Below are positions 37,524 to 49,700 of a DNA stretch of 64,000 nucleotides, piece after piece (the stretch's first letter is position 1; the number at the start of each line of letters is the position of its first letter). Location: the NCBI RefSeq assembly GCF_001625215.2, contig NC_030385.2:45409598-45473597 (forward strand). The letters run 5' to 3'. This stretch comes from Daucus carota subsp. sativus. Taxonomy: Eukaryota; Streptophyta; Magnoliopsida; Apiales; Apiaceae. The position numbers were made by a program, and so were the translations under genes. The notes under the pieces were generated by a model. It was not told the DNA's origin and did not search any database. It worked only from the letters and a program-made list of their open reading frames with translations.

Positions 37524-37829
37524 GAGTTGATTTACAGAGAGAAATCAATGGTGAAAATCTGTAGTTTAACACATTTTCAAGGAAATTCTTTTGTTTTTAC
37601 CTAGACACAGATTAGTGGTGAAAATCTTTTTCAAAGAAAACTTGCTTGATTATGTTTTTACCCAAACACAGTCCCGAAAATCTAGTCCAAATCAATATAC
37701 AAAGCATACAGGTTGTTCACACGCGCCTTCACTCACCACCGCAAGAATGAATAATGTCGTGCTTCACACCCTGGCCCGTCTGATATTTTTGGTCCTATTT
37801 CCGGCAGATTTGCTTCCTGTGTCCGAAAA

Positions 37830-38345
37830 TATGGCGGAGGTTGTGAATGATCTGATTGTAGGTAACAACACTAGTCAAGGAAGTGCAAATTTGCTTTTCA
37901 TGGGACTCCATATGTGAGCCCTAAGTTTGATGGTAAAATCTTCGTGGAATGGTCGGAATTTTGCACACCTGCACTTAAGTCCGATCTAGTGATGAAATAC
38001 ATCAATGGAAAGGCCAAGAAATCCTTGGCGAGTGATGCTACTTTGATGATTGGGATAGTGAAAATTTCATGGTCAAGTCATGGTTGTTTAAGTCCATGGA
38101 GTTGCATATTCACATAAGCTACCTTGGTCACCCATACCTACTCATATCCAGGCAATATGACGAAACATTTCGAGGTGAAGCAAAACAACATGGCCCTGAC
38201 TCATGGGTTGAACATTGACCGAATATTATGGGGAATTCACATCATGGAGTCAGACTCCTATGTCCTATGTTTGAGTGTAAGCAAGCTGATGATCAAAAGA
38301 AGTATCGAAAGTTGGTACGACAAGAAAGAGTGATGAAGTTTTCAG
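37830..38345 (+). pseudogene. Decayed Copia gag
   Basis: Fragments in several frames match the Copia gag (UBN2-type) order: LSPKFDG-like start, FDGKIFVEWSEFC, ALKSDLVMKYINGKAKKSLA, then in another frame SWLFKSMELHI-like, SYLGHP and finally SYVLC..KQADDQKKYRKLV-type. Frameshifts and stops (for example after MGLHM at 37915) break it. No protease, integrase or reverse transcriptase follows before the next LTR-like segment, so the element is internally deleted and cannot move by itself. Confidence 0.7.
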
Positions 38346-38653
38346 CTCTCCATCATTTATTGTCTCATATGTAGACAAATCCACCAAGACCTATAATGGC
38401 CAGTTCTGCCCATGCAAAATTCGATGGCAAACAAATTTCATAGGCAATGGTAAAGAGATTGATGGCCATTCATCAACCATCAACAAGGTGGTCATCTATC
38501 GGGACTGACAACATCACCTCTTAATTTATCATGTGGTCAAAAGATTCGACTCTTAATATCTCATATATTCTCAATTAAAGGATTGAGAAGTGGCTATCCA
38601 CCATAGTGCTGACAACAACGCACTTTCTCAATTTTGACATGGCCTCAAATATA

Positions 38654-39736
38654 GGGAAATTCTCAATGGCACACTCGGGGTTTTGGCTTTTCTAGATGGT
38701 ATGCAAAATAATTTTGACTTCTGGTTGGTACACTTAAACCCCCCCTGTCAAACCCCGTTGCTCGAACATTTACTAATCCTAAATTAATTTTAAAATAAAA
38801 TAAAATAAATCTAAAAACATCAGTCCCCACACCTCGCTTCTTTTTTGATTAATCTAGGCGGCAGCGTCATTGCAGACCCCACACCTCACCATCAGCGTAC
38901 CTTCTTCCTTCATCTGCTAAACAGACCTCCATAGCCGCTACGAGGCTGCCGAAGATACCATCCCTGCCGCAAACCTACATCCGCAACACAACTCCCTACC
39001 GCCGTTTCAATCTTCGTCGTTTCTCTTTTGTAAACCCCAACGTCAACTCCCCTGCCATTCTATGCTTCTCCACCTCTCCGATTGTAATTCCCCGACACCC
39101 AACTCGTTTCCTCACCACCAACCCCCTCCGACTCAACTTTACACCAATTTCGTCTCTCGACTGACGCAACACCACCCCCAAATCAGCGACAAGAACACAC
39201 ATACATATACAACCAGTGTGCATACAAGCAGCAAAACGCACATATACAGATAGTAATTTGTAAGATTAATGGATGAAATCAAAAGAGAAGCTTCATTACC
39301 GCTCCGATTCACAAACCCTAGCTCACTGGCTGATTTGGGTCTTTTTGTTGTGTATTCTGGTGGTGTTATTACTATTTTGTATGAAAAAGAGGGGGGATGA
39401 GATAAGGGATGACCGAAGTAAGGGTAGAACCGTTACCAAAGGAAGATTCCGGCGGTATTGCAGGTGGTAAGGGAGGTGGGTTTAGCTGGGATGGGAAGGG
39501 GATGGGGGAATTAGGAGTCTGGTGTCTGTCGATCATGTGATCAAAAAATGAATAATAGTCTAGAAGATTTGCCGAAAGCATCTGCAGAGTCAAGTCAACG
39601 TTTGCTTAACAGCGCTTGACGGGAGGAGTATGATAAAGAATGATATAATAGTATAAGTGTACCAATAGGAAGGCAAAACTATTTTGCGGACCATCTAGAA
39701 AAGCCAAAACCACACGTGTACCATTGAGAATTTCCC
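38654..39736. mobile_element. Mutator-type element with GC-richer core (Pack-MULE candidate)
   Basis: Ends are inverted repeats of about 85 bp: GGGAAATTCTCAATGGCACA on the left, and TGTACCATTGAGAATTTCCC-type on the right, continuing with GGTTTTGGCTTTTCTAGATGGT on both in inverted sense. Flanks TCAAATATA (38645-38653) and TAAAATATA (39737-39745) match at 8 of 9, a Mutator-like duplication. The paralogous retroelement copy at about 36840-36855 shows the uninterrupted site (GGCCTAAAATATACAT). The 38820-39240 core is notably richer in C and G than its surroundings and contains no transposase. It may be a captured host-gene piece, source unrecognised. Confidence 0.8.
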
Positions 39737-39929
39737 TAAAATATATTACATGGTTGGAAATTCGAATCGGGGTAGTTCCAAAATTCTCATATTTGACATC
39801 CCAATATAAGTTAATTCTAAGATGGGCTCTTTTCTAGAACACTAAGATTATGCTCAAGGGATTTTAGTGGTCCACACTTCAATCCCAAATTGGGTATTTC
39901 ATCCAAGACGAGCTTTTGAGTGAGGGGGC

Positions 39930-40130
39930 ATTTTAAATATAAGCACATCACGTGACATAACCGCCATGACAGCATGGTAATATCATAAGTGTAGCCTCCA
40001 AGTATGTTGACATCAGACATGACATCAACATTACTGTTAAAGGAGTAGACACCAAGTTTAGGGCTGTTATAAATAAAGGCACAACCTCTTCTTGTTGTAA
40101 AATAAGAGAGCTAGATAGAGTAGTTGTATC
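39930..40130 (+). mobile_element. Partial 3' LTR of the Copia-like element
   Basis: It is preceded by a purine tract (GAGTGAGGGGGC) and shares ATATCATAAGTGTAGCCTCC, GACATGACATCAACATTA and CACCAAGTTTAGGGCTGTTA with the LTR at 37026-37511. The right part diverges after TAGATAGAGTAGTTGTA, so the 3' limit is uncertain. Confidence 0.6.
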
Positions 40131-40670
40131 ATCAAAAATATTAATGTTAGAGCTCAACATCATCATTACATTATACTTACCGTCGAAAGTGTGCTAACAA
40201 GTTTTCTTGAAACTGTAATAATAGTGTGTTTTCCAACACATCTACACATGCATTGCCCCTCATTGTAACACTCAGAGAAGTATGGATAATATTTGTATCT
40301 ACAAGTTTTTAGTTTCTACCCCGATGAAAGTAATTTTACACAAGTGGTATACTTGGAATACTCAATATAAGGTTACAATTATACCTAGCTTCATTCGAAC
40401 TATATTTACTATTTATTTTATAGTTGAATTATAACGATCAATCATGTTTCTCAACTTTTAAAAAAATAAATTTAATAATGCTTCTTAACTTGGTGTATGA
40501 TTTACGGATTGAAATTAAATTACTATGCATTTTTTAAGATAAGTATATAGGATGTTGTCGAGAGTGAATCACGGAAGCTCTTATTTGGGGCATAACTTTA
40601 CCTTTCGTGTTCATAATACATTATGAGAATATTGGGGTAGGAGGAAGTCGAACTTGAGTCTTCTGCCAAA

Positions 40671-40836
40671 GCTCTGATACCATGTTAAGTGATTAGTTAT
40701 CCTAAAATATCGAGGAGTTAGGAAGAGGCTTGTAAGGATCAAATTATATTATGACATACCATTTTAAGTAATCAGTTCTCCTAAAATCTTAAAATCTTGG
40801 GAAAAGAACTTGGCAAGATCATATTGTATTCTAACA
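40671..40836 (-). mobile_element. Short LTR plus primer site, minus strand (TRIM-like or Copia remnant)
   Basis: GCTCTGATACCA at 40671-40682 is the reverse complement of the Met-tRNA primer site. Directly to its right lies a 154 bp segment (40683-40836) starting TGTTAAGTGATTAG and ending ATTCTAACA. On the minus strand this is an LTR with TG...CA ends next to the primer site. The LTR contains an imperfect internal repeat (TTAAGT-ATCAGTTCTCCTAAAAT type, twice). The rest of the element to the left is not recognised. Confidence 0.65.
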
Positions 40837-41944
40837 TCGGAATGCTTATTTTCTTTCCTATAAAAAATTGATAAATGAAATTTCATGAAGCGAAAAATAT
40901 GCTACTTCTACTTATTTTATATGATAAATTATGTTGGGACTTGATAAGGGTAACATTGGTCATACTATGAATATTTCGTCCAAGACTTATAATAAGAGGT
41001 TTTCGTTAGGTTTTTGGGGTAAAACAATAACAGGTCAAGACGGCAGCGGCGATTACCAGAGAGTCGGCATAAAAAATCACGGAATCGTAGCTGCGACGAC
41101 TACAATTGAGTCGACATAGAAATCTCAGAATTGTAGCGGCGACAACTACAATCGAGTCGACATAGAAATCACAGAATCGCAACCCAACTACAGCTTATCA
41201 CATAACTTTAAAGGTAGTTTTGCTCTTTTCTTGATCACCGGTTAACAAATCTAGCTTTGAAAATTACAAAAAGGTATACTAGTCTGAATTGTGTCTTTAT
41301 GTTCATCAATTTTATTGTTCAAGATATGCGTAGATTCCTTGTGTCCATCTACTTCTAGCATAAGTCGTGTATCTTGTGAATAATCTTGATCCCTAGGCTT
41401 CAATCTGTTTGTTTCTGTTCTCAGGAGCATCCCCTAGATAAGAATGTTCTGAATGATCTTATTGTTAACAGAATTTGTCATTTTTATACTGATTCACCTC
41501 ATATAACCTTATTTCCATATGAAAGTTGCCAAACACATGGTCATAACATACTTGCCTAATTATCAAGCCAGATTAATTACATTCATAAAGAAAAGAGTTA
41601 TCAGCAAAATAGAGGTGGATACAGTATTACAAATTGGGAAGTTATTGAATGCACTCAGTTTGCAAAATTGACTGCTATCTTCACTGTATAGTGCACCTTT
41701 AAAGGGACAGTAGTTCAAGATTTATTTGTATCATATATGGCTGTGTTAACTTTATATGTTAATTTAACTGTTGTGGTGAGAAAAGAAGTTTAGGATAAAA
41801 TCTTTAGCAACGGGGTCAATGGTCCAATTTTACTAGTAGTGATAAACATAAAGAAGTGCACTTACAGGATATCAATGAATATCCACTTTCTTTGCTTTTT
41901 CTTGGATTGTGTTTATTGATCTTGAACTTCTTCCCCTCAGAATC
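40837..41944. other. Upstream region of the PMD gene
   Basis: No separate gene is supported. Apart from the minisatellite, the region holds the probable leader. The coding exon begins after a TTCCCCTCAG acceptor at 41940, so at least one upstream leader exon exists but cannot be placed. Confidence 0.45.
41062..41190. repeat. Three-copy minisatellite, about 46 bp unit
   Basis: The unit AGTCGACATAGAAATC-CAGAAT-GTAGCGGCGACAACTACAATCG occurs nearly three times, the last one degenerate after AATCGCAACC. It lies upstream of the plant mobile domain gene. Confidence 0.8.
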
Positions 41945-44395
41945 ATGTCTCCTTCTGCAACCTTTGTAAACAATTATGAGAATGGGCATTGTGTTCAGCA
42001 TCCTTCTTCTAGGACTTCTGGTGTACCTGTTGCTCCAAGTAATACTATGACCACGCGAGCTACAGGAAGAAATCATGGAAATAGGAAAAGGTCACGTGGA
42101 AGCACTAGCTTGGCAAGAGAGGAAGGACAAACTTCTTCAAGTGAGCCCAATGCTATTCCTACAAGGTCAAGGAGAACGACTCCAAGAACAGTTATTGAGG
42201 ATTACATAACTCCTGCCGAAGGAGCCATATTGCACTCGCCACTTGTTCGTGGTACTTCTGATGTTCCTTTTCCACCCTCAGGAGGACATCAGAGCAGATC
42301 TGGCAGGAAAGCTAGCTTGTCCAGAACTTATGAAGGGTCTCGTTCAAGCTCTGCAACAGGTGACGAGGTACCTGGTATAAGCTCGGAAACAGCCGACAGA
42401 GAAGATGCTGGGGTTTCTGAGGATGACCTGACACCTGCAGAGAGGGCTATCTCTGCCACACGACTTCTCAGTGGCTTAGGGAAGCACCCCTCTGTGTATG
42501 CTAGAGCAGGACGGGTAAGACACATAGATTTCTACTATAATTCTTCAGGTCAATAATTTTGCTTAGAAGAGTAGAAATATAATTATTGCTGTTTGAACTC
42601 ACAGAACCCTCCCCCACAAGGTCTTAGCTTTCGGGGTGCTTGGAAAAACGCAGTAGAACTGTATAGTGTAGCAAATCATCAGTACAAGGAGCTCCTCCAT
42701 AATGCTGGATTTGAAGACTTTCTTAAAATCAATCCGGTAGAGCTTCCACAGGGATACCTTATCGCCTTGATGGAGAGGTGGTTTGCTCAGACGAACACTG
42801 TCCACTTGCCCTGTGGTGAAATCGGTCCGACTCCATTAGACTGGACAATGATTACTGGGCTTCGTTTTGGAGGTCAATCCATATCCCTGGACCCTAATTA
42901 TGCAAAGGATGAAGCAGTGAAACTTCTTGGACTTAAACGTAGAAAGAGAGTTTTCCAGGGAAACAGGATTACCTTGAGTGCGATCAGACCTACAGAGGCA
43001 CAGGTGAGGGCTTTTCCCGCAAATGATGTCATAAAGGAAAGGATTTCCCGTCGATTGTTCCTCTATGTCATCGGCAGTTGTTTCTTCGGAAACAGCAAAT
43101 CAGTGATACATCATGAGCTTGTGAAGCTTGTGGAAGATATACATGCAGTGCCAGATTATGATTGGGGGGCATTTACTTATGCAGCCTTCCTTGTTGGTAT
43201 GAGAAGGAAGGTTACTGGACAGATAGGATCCTTCACGGCATTCTGGCCGTTTTTGGTGGTAATTACTGTCTTTGCCTTGTACATAGTGTGATGTTCCCTA
43301 GTCAAAGATATCGTCCACCTTTTTCATAAATATTTTTCAACTTAAATGGGGAGAATAACCATGAGTATTTTTACTAACTATATGAGTTAGTGTTTTTCTT
43401 AAATATTGTATGCCAATTTCATTCTTTGTTCTTTGCTCTAGTTCTGGGCTTTCGAGTATCTGAACATATGTCGTCCGGAGCACACTGAGAATGTGAATGT
43501 CTTTCCAAGGGCTATGCGCTGGAAGTTTCCAGAAAATGGCGGTACTCTTGATAATTTTGACCTTACTGCTTCCCGCTGTCAATTGGATTACGTTGATGAC
43601 GAGTCCAAGGTTAGTGATCAAACCGTTTCAAGCCGGGTATTTTACATCCAGTATATCGCTTCTTTGAATATCCTTTCTATTTTCAGGTGACCTGGCAACC
43701 GTACCTGGACAGTGAAAAATATAGTTCAGTTGACATCAAAACTTCAATTGATCTGGCGAAGAGCAGGGTACCGTTTAGGAGTTTTGCCACCTGGGAATAT
43801 TATCTCGGGGAGAGATGTGGACGACAATTAGGTCTCCCTTGTCTAGTTCCCTCTGACCCTCCAAAAAAGCTGTACAGAGACTTTACAAAGAAATCCCCGA
43901 GTGGGAAGGTGAAAGAGAATAAAGAACCCCGAACTATAGAAAACGCTGCTGAAACTTTGGTGGAGTCAGAGAATCTTGAATATGCCTCCTGGTTCGCAGA
44001 AAACTCAATCGGGAAAATTGTCGATGTGACTCGACTAATTGGAGGAACTGCAATCGGAAGAAAAGTCATAAGTGACTGGATGGTGGGTTTTTATATATGT
44101 ATGAACTCATTATCATAACCCTTTTGTGAATGAATCCCCTTAGCTATTTGTCTTGTTTTTTTTAGGCAAAGCACCGAACAGGCATAGTTTTAGTCCCTAA
44201 ATCTGAAGTCGAGGAAATAACACTGGCTTGTGATGCTGCTGATGCTGAGCGTAAAAAGCTTCAAGAAGAGTTGGTAAGATTTGATATTTACTTGCATTCA
44301 GTTCAATATGTACTAACTAATATTATTTCAACAAGAATATGATGGTCAAATGTAAGTTTTGTGTTGTTTCGCAGTCTCAACTTAGAAGAGGTTGA
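41945..44395 (+). CDS. Plant mobile domain (PMD) protein
   Basis: Six coding exons in phase: 41945-42514, 42605-43258, 43442-43609, 43687-44082, 44166-44273, 44375-44395. They total 638 residues. The first 190 residues are low-complexity, rich in Ser/Arg/Thr, with two related blocks (ITPAEGAI, LTPAERAI). Then comes the PMD (aminotransferase-like) domain: LIALMERWFAQTNTVHLPCG, EIGPTPLDWTMITGLRFGG, RRLFLYVIGSCFFGN, DYDWGAFTYAAFLVGMRR, FWAFEYLNICRPE. The C-terminal part ends in a short helical stretch (DAADAERKKLQEELSQLRR). PMD proteins include Arabidopsis MAIN/MAIL1, which act in silencing and genome stability, but PMD also occurs in Mutator and Ty3 transposons. All splice sites are clean and the frame is open, so it looks functional. 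Host gene or transposon-derived status is open. Confidence 0.85.
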
Positions 44396-46750
44396 GATTT
44401 CTAAGAGAAGAATAGGTTCGTCAAGCTCTGAATATGGTCAGTCAGCTACTATTTGTAATATTATATACTTTTCCCGCCTCATGCTTTGCTAAAATTATCT
44501 TTTTCTATAGTTTCTCCTCAGCTATGACGATTCCTATATACAAGATAGTATCTCTGCATTAGACTTCTGTCCAGAAACCAACTTATAAAGATGAGCATGG
44601 GTTGTCCCGTCCCAAGTCCAGGCCAGCTTAAAGTCACCCGAGGTTTGATGGCCTTCATTGCGGTGCTGATATATCTGAATTGCTTTTAATGTTTGTAAAC
44701 TGAAACTTTAGGACTGGGGGACTTGACTTGACAATTTAGCTGTCCATATAGTAGTTATGGGCTGGAGATAGTGCTAAGTGCTTGACTGAAGAAAGTATTT
44801 GATTCAAGTGAGACGATTTTTTATTTTTGGGTAAGGATTCAAGTGAGACGATTTGTATACTAGTATGCTCTATTGTGCCTAGTGTGGACCATTTGTTGGG
44901 ATAGTAGTATTATGATTGCCAGACTCTTATCTTTTGTTCTATTTCATTGCATTTTTAAAGTATGCAGAACAAATTATTTTTGATGATTAAACGTAATTCT
45001 AGTGACAGTGTCATCGACTCATTTCTGGTGAAAACAGTGACACAGGAGGCGCTTGGATTGTGGGTGGGAATGAGGTGTTCGAATGGAGGATATGCGAATA
45101 AGTATTCTATGAGCTATGAAGGAAATGATTTACCCACTAAAGGGGAATGAGATTCTCATTTCATACAATAAATTTGCTAATCCAAACACCAACACGTGAG
45201 TTTGGAATTTGAGATTCCGAGCTCATTAATCATGATCTGAACACCCCGTAGTTGAGGCTTCATGCAACTAATTGCGGAGCTTGTTCCTAGATTGACTGTT
45301 TTCGAAGATGATGGGTTTTAATTTGAGCCATAAATGTTTGATCAAGTGCTTGAGAGTAATCGTGCAAAAACACATACCACAAGATTGAAGAGTAAGAGTA
45401 ATGCGTGAATCTGTTAGAATTTTTATCTTATCCTTCCATTTCCGAATTCGCTGTGTTCTGATCGCCGACGACACCGAGTAGATTTTAAGAGTTGCTTGAA
45501 TCCACAATTCTGCATTCAACAGAACAAATTTCATTTATTCGAATGGAAGAAATCGATAATTACGGGGTGTATTCGATTGGGATTTTAATGTATTGTTTTT
45601 AGTATATGGATTTTAATGGATTGTATGGGATTTCGATTGGATTTTGTGCGGATTCTTGATGAAATGTCTTGATGAAATGTCGCAGAGTTGATAGGATTTA
45701 GGTACAATGCTTCAAAATCCCATTGAATTTGGTGGGATTTCAAAAAACTTAAAATACACTGAAGAATGCCACAAAATCCATCATTTTATGAAATGAAAAA
45801 AAATCCATCAGCATTTGAATACCATCAGATTTTAATAGATTTTAAACAATCTCAATTGAATACCATCGGATTTTAAAACATAATTTAAAATCCCAATTGA
45901 ATACCACCAGATTTTGTAGCATAATTTAAAATCCCAATTGAATACCTCAAGATTTTAATGGATTTCAAACAATCCCAATCGAATACCCTCGGATTTGATG
46001 AATGCAAAAAAATGCTTTAAAATCTCAATCCAATACACCATCTTTAGTTTCGATATTTTACTCCAAATAATTACATCTATATCCTGCCATAAATCTGTAT
46101 TCAGAACTTATAAACTTATTTATTTTATTTAAAGTATTAAGTTATTTCCAGAACACTATAAAACACATACCTCTAATTTTTTAATCTGAAAAAATGAAAA
46201 ATCAAATCAGAAAGAAAATACCAAAACAAGTAAAAATAATGAAAAATTTCATAATTTTGCTTTGATAATAGCTTCAGTTTTGCTCCCAAATCGAAATCCT
46301 TATTTCTTCATTGTGCATATACTTATAAAGTTATAATTTATATTTCCTTAACTTGTAAACCTTTTATTATTATTTTTTGAAAAGCAAAGCGAATAACATT
46401 AATATCGGATTAACTTGTAGCCGTTAAAACTTTCTGATTATAGAAAACAGATTTTGTCATTTTAAAAGATAAAATAATATATTATTTATTAAACTGATAA
46501 ATCGATTAACTGAACTTAAATAAAAATGTTTAAACCGGCTCGATTACAAACTTTTGGTAGAAGTTACGAAATACTATACATACAACTATTCTTTGTAAGT
46601 CAATCTATGTATAATTAACAATTTTACAATATTAATAAATTAAACTTTATAATCCTATAAGTTATTTTTAAAAGTTCTTATTTCTGAATTTGCAGAGGAT
46701 AATAAACTACACACACAAAGTGACACAAACTGTGTGTTTGCGTCCCGACC
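44396..46750. other. Spacer between PMD and S4 genes
   Basis: It includes the PMD 3' region, a short direct duplication of TCAAGTGAGACGATTT (about 44806 and 44840), a MITE-like region (45566-46039) and AT-rich DNA. No supported gene. Confidence 0.5.
45566..46039. mobile_element. MITE-like element with internal repeats
   Basis: The ends are GGTGTATTCGATTGGGATTTTAA and TTAAAATCTCAATCCAATACACC, inverted with few mismatches (each about 23 bp; shown as GGTGTATTCGATTGGG and CTCAATCCAATACACC). The interior repeats a 25-60 bp motif several times (TTTAAAATCCCAATTGAATACC, CCATCGGATTTTAA types), so it folds back at many points. A target duplication was not identified, so the superfamily is left open. 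Confidence 0.6.
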
Positions 46751-49700
46751 ATGGCTGCGACCACCGCAGTTCGGTCGTTCCTTAACTCAACTGCTCGGTC
46801 TGTTAAACAACACAATCTTTCTCATCTCGGAACTCGACCCTTTCCTCGTCTTGTCTTTAAATCTCCACTCACTTCTTCAGGTTTGATTTTTGATTACCCT
46901 CGGAAGTGGAGAATTTCATTTCTAGATTATTTATCGAGATTATAAATATTGAATATCACATTTCGATTGTGTTTTGTTTCTGTTATGCGGGGACTAAGAA
47001 AAGTTATTAATTTGTTGAGATTATTCATTTATTTACCAGGGTTTTATTTGCTGAGGTTATGCTGCATTGAACTAAATTGACAAAAGGACTCTTTAGATGT
47101 GTTGGTTGTTTGCATTGTCTATTATGTTTTGGTCTTGTTATGTTGGGATTGAGAAAAATTATTAATTTATCGAGATTATTCAATTATTTATTGGGCATTT
47201 ATTTATTGAGGTTCTGCTGAATTGAAGTATATTAACAAAAGGGCTATTTTGATGTGTTGGTATGTTGCATTGCCTTAGTTTGAATTGGTGGGTTACATTA
47301 AGTGATCAAAATTTAATCTTTGACTATAGTGGCTGATGGATTTAGGTATGTGTCACGTGGCACAAGCTACAAGGGGGAACACTGATGTTTTGGTTAGGGT
47401 AGTAGGAGAGAAGGGTGCAGTTGACGAAGTGAAGCATGTCGTCGAGATTATAAATATTGAATATCACATTTCGATTGTGTTTTGTTTCTGTTATGCGGGG
47501 GGACTAAGAGAATTATCAATTTGTTGAGATTATTTATTATTTACAAGGTTTTTATTTGCTGAGGTTCTGCTGCATTGAACTAAATTGACAAAATGACTCT
47601 TTAGATGTGTTGGTTGTGTGCATTGTCTATTATGTTTGGTTTTTTGTTATGTTGGGATTGAGAAAAATTATTAATTTATCGAAATTATTAATTTATTTAT
47701 CTGGTGTTTATATACTGAGGTCCTGCTGCAATGAACTAAATTAACAGAATGTCTCTTAAGATATGTTGGTAGTTTGCATTGTCTATTACCCCTATGTTTT
47801 GTTCTTGTTATGTTGGGATTGAGAAAAATTATTAATTTATCGAGATTAATCAGTTATTTATTTATTGAGGTTCTGCTGAATTGAACTATATTAACAAAAG
47901 GGCTATTTTGATGTGTTGGTATGTTGCATTGCCTTAGTTTGAATTGGTGGGTTACATTAAGTGATCAATATTTAATCTTTAACTATAATGGGTGATGGAT
48001 GTAGGTATGTGTCACGTGGCACAAGCTACAAGGGGGAACACTGATGTTTTGGTTAGGGTAGTAGGAGAGAAGGGTGCAGTTGATGAAGTGAAGCATGTCG
48101 TCGAGATGGTATACTTATATTTGTGTTTGTGGAGTTTTATGTTGCCTATGTATTATGCAGATTTTAATTCATGAAAAGAGAGTTGCTTATTGCTATGTGA
48201 TGATTTATAACCAATTAAAGTGAGTAACGCTATCGTTCGGCTTTAGGAAGAAGGTAATTTTGATTTATTACTATTTGGCGTGGAACCCTTTAGGCAAAGC
48301 GGGCATCTTTAAGAAGAGAAGTTCTGCATACTGATTTTCTTACACCGCCTGTATTGAAGGAGTCGATGCAAGTATTAGAAAAGTTAGCTGATGTTAAAGC
48401 GGTCGCTCAGGGAGGATACCCACAGGTTATCTCAGATGACTTCTGATTTTTAAATTCTGTATACAACTCATTCTAAATAGTGTCAACATCCTGCAATTCT
48501 GTAACTATTTCTATTTATTAGACTTAACCTTTTTACCTAGGCTGAGCGCTGTAGGCTTTCAGTTGGACATCCAGAAGCCTTAACATCCGACCCGGATATT
48601 GTTGAAGCACTGAGGTCAGCTACTTGTAATAAGGAAGTGCTATCAAGCATTAGCAATATCTTTATTGTTTTTTTATGTATAAATTGTTTTATGTGGAGCA
48701 GTATTTCAGGAAATTTTGGATTTGAGCCTTGTTCTCATGGTGATTTTCTTGGTTCCATTCTTGGCACGGGCATTTCTAGGGATAAGCTGGGTGATATATT
48801 ATTACAGGTGGCAGTTACGTTTGTGCTTGTGTTTTAATATATCTTTAAGATGTGTGGAAAGTTTAGATTGTGTTTAGAGAGGTAAACTCCTAGATTGAAT
48901 TCTTAATTGTAAGGACCATATAGAAAAGCTGTCTTCCTAGAAAATAGAAACAAAGAAATAATCAGATTTAATATATGTTTTCCAGGGAAGATGTCTGAAA
49001 TGTGCTAGTTAAAATTCTCTATTTATTCTCTTTATCCGAAGGCAATCTCGAGCCTTCATGATAAATTGGTCATGGTTGGATATAACCTGTTTTCTGGGAC
49101 TAAAACACGTAGAATGCCCTCTTCTTCTTTTCAGCCAAGCAGCTAAGAAAGTTTTTTATGGGCACTGGCACAGAAGCACCTGTTTGTAAAAATCTTTAGA
49201 CATTGCATATATGTTTTATTTCTTCCAAAGTGTTTAAACCATAAACTAATTTGGGGGCTGGGTTGTTGTGGGATACATGCTGTGTGTGAGGTTGTGAGCA
49301 TATCTGGGCACTTTAAACCCATGAATAGTTTGATAATTTCTGGTTTTCATCTCTGGCATCTTTAAATATAAAGCAGAGGATTTCCTTTTTGGGGGTTAAA
49401 AATCTTATTTTAATGGACAGGGAGAAAAGGGGGCACAAATTCTTCTTGTTCCAGACCTAGTTGATTTTCTCACATCAGCGCTCAACAAGGTATTGAAGTC
49501 TTACAAAAACTGTATTTAATAAAATTAAGCTGTCTGTCTGGTGTGCAAGTTCATCTTGGTTTACTCAGTGTTGAGTGTTGACAAACTGATTTGAAACTGG
49601 ATCACATTTATTTTAACCTGCATCCATTGCTCGTATTAATTCCATAGTATGTCATAATTAGAGCATCTCCAATGCTAAAATCATGAATAGTTGGCTGTAA

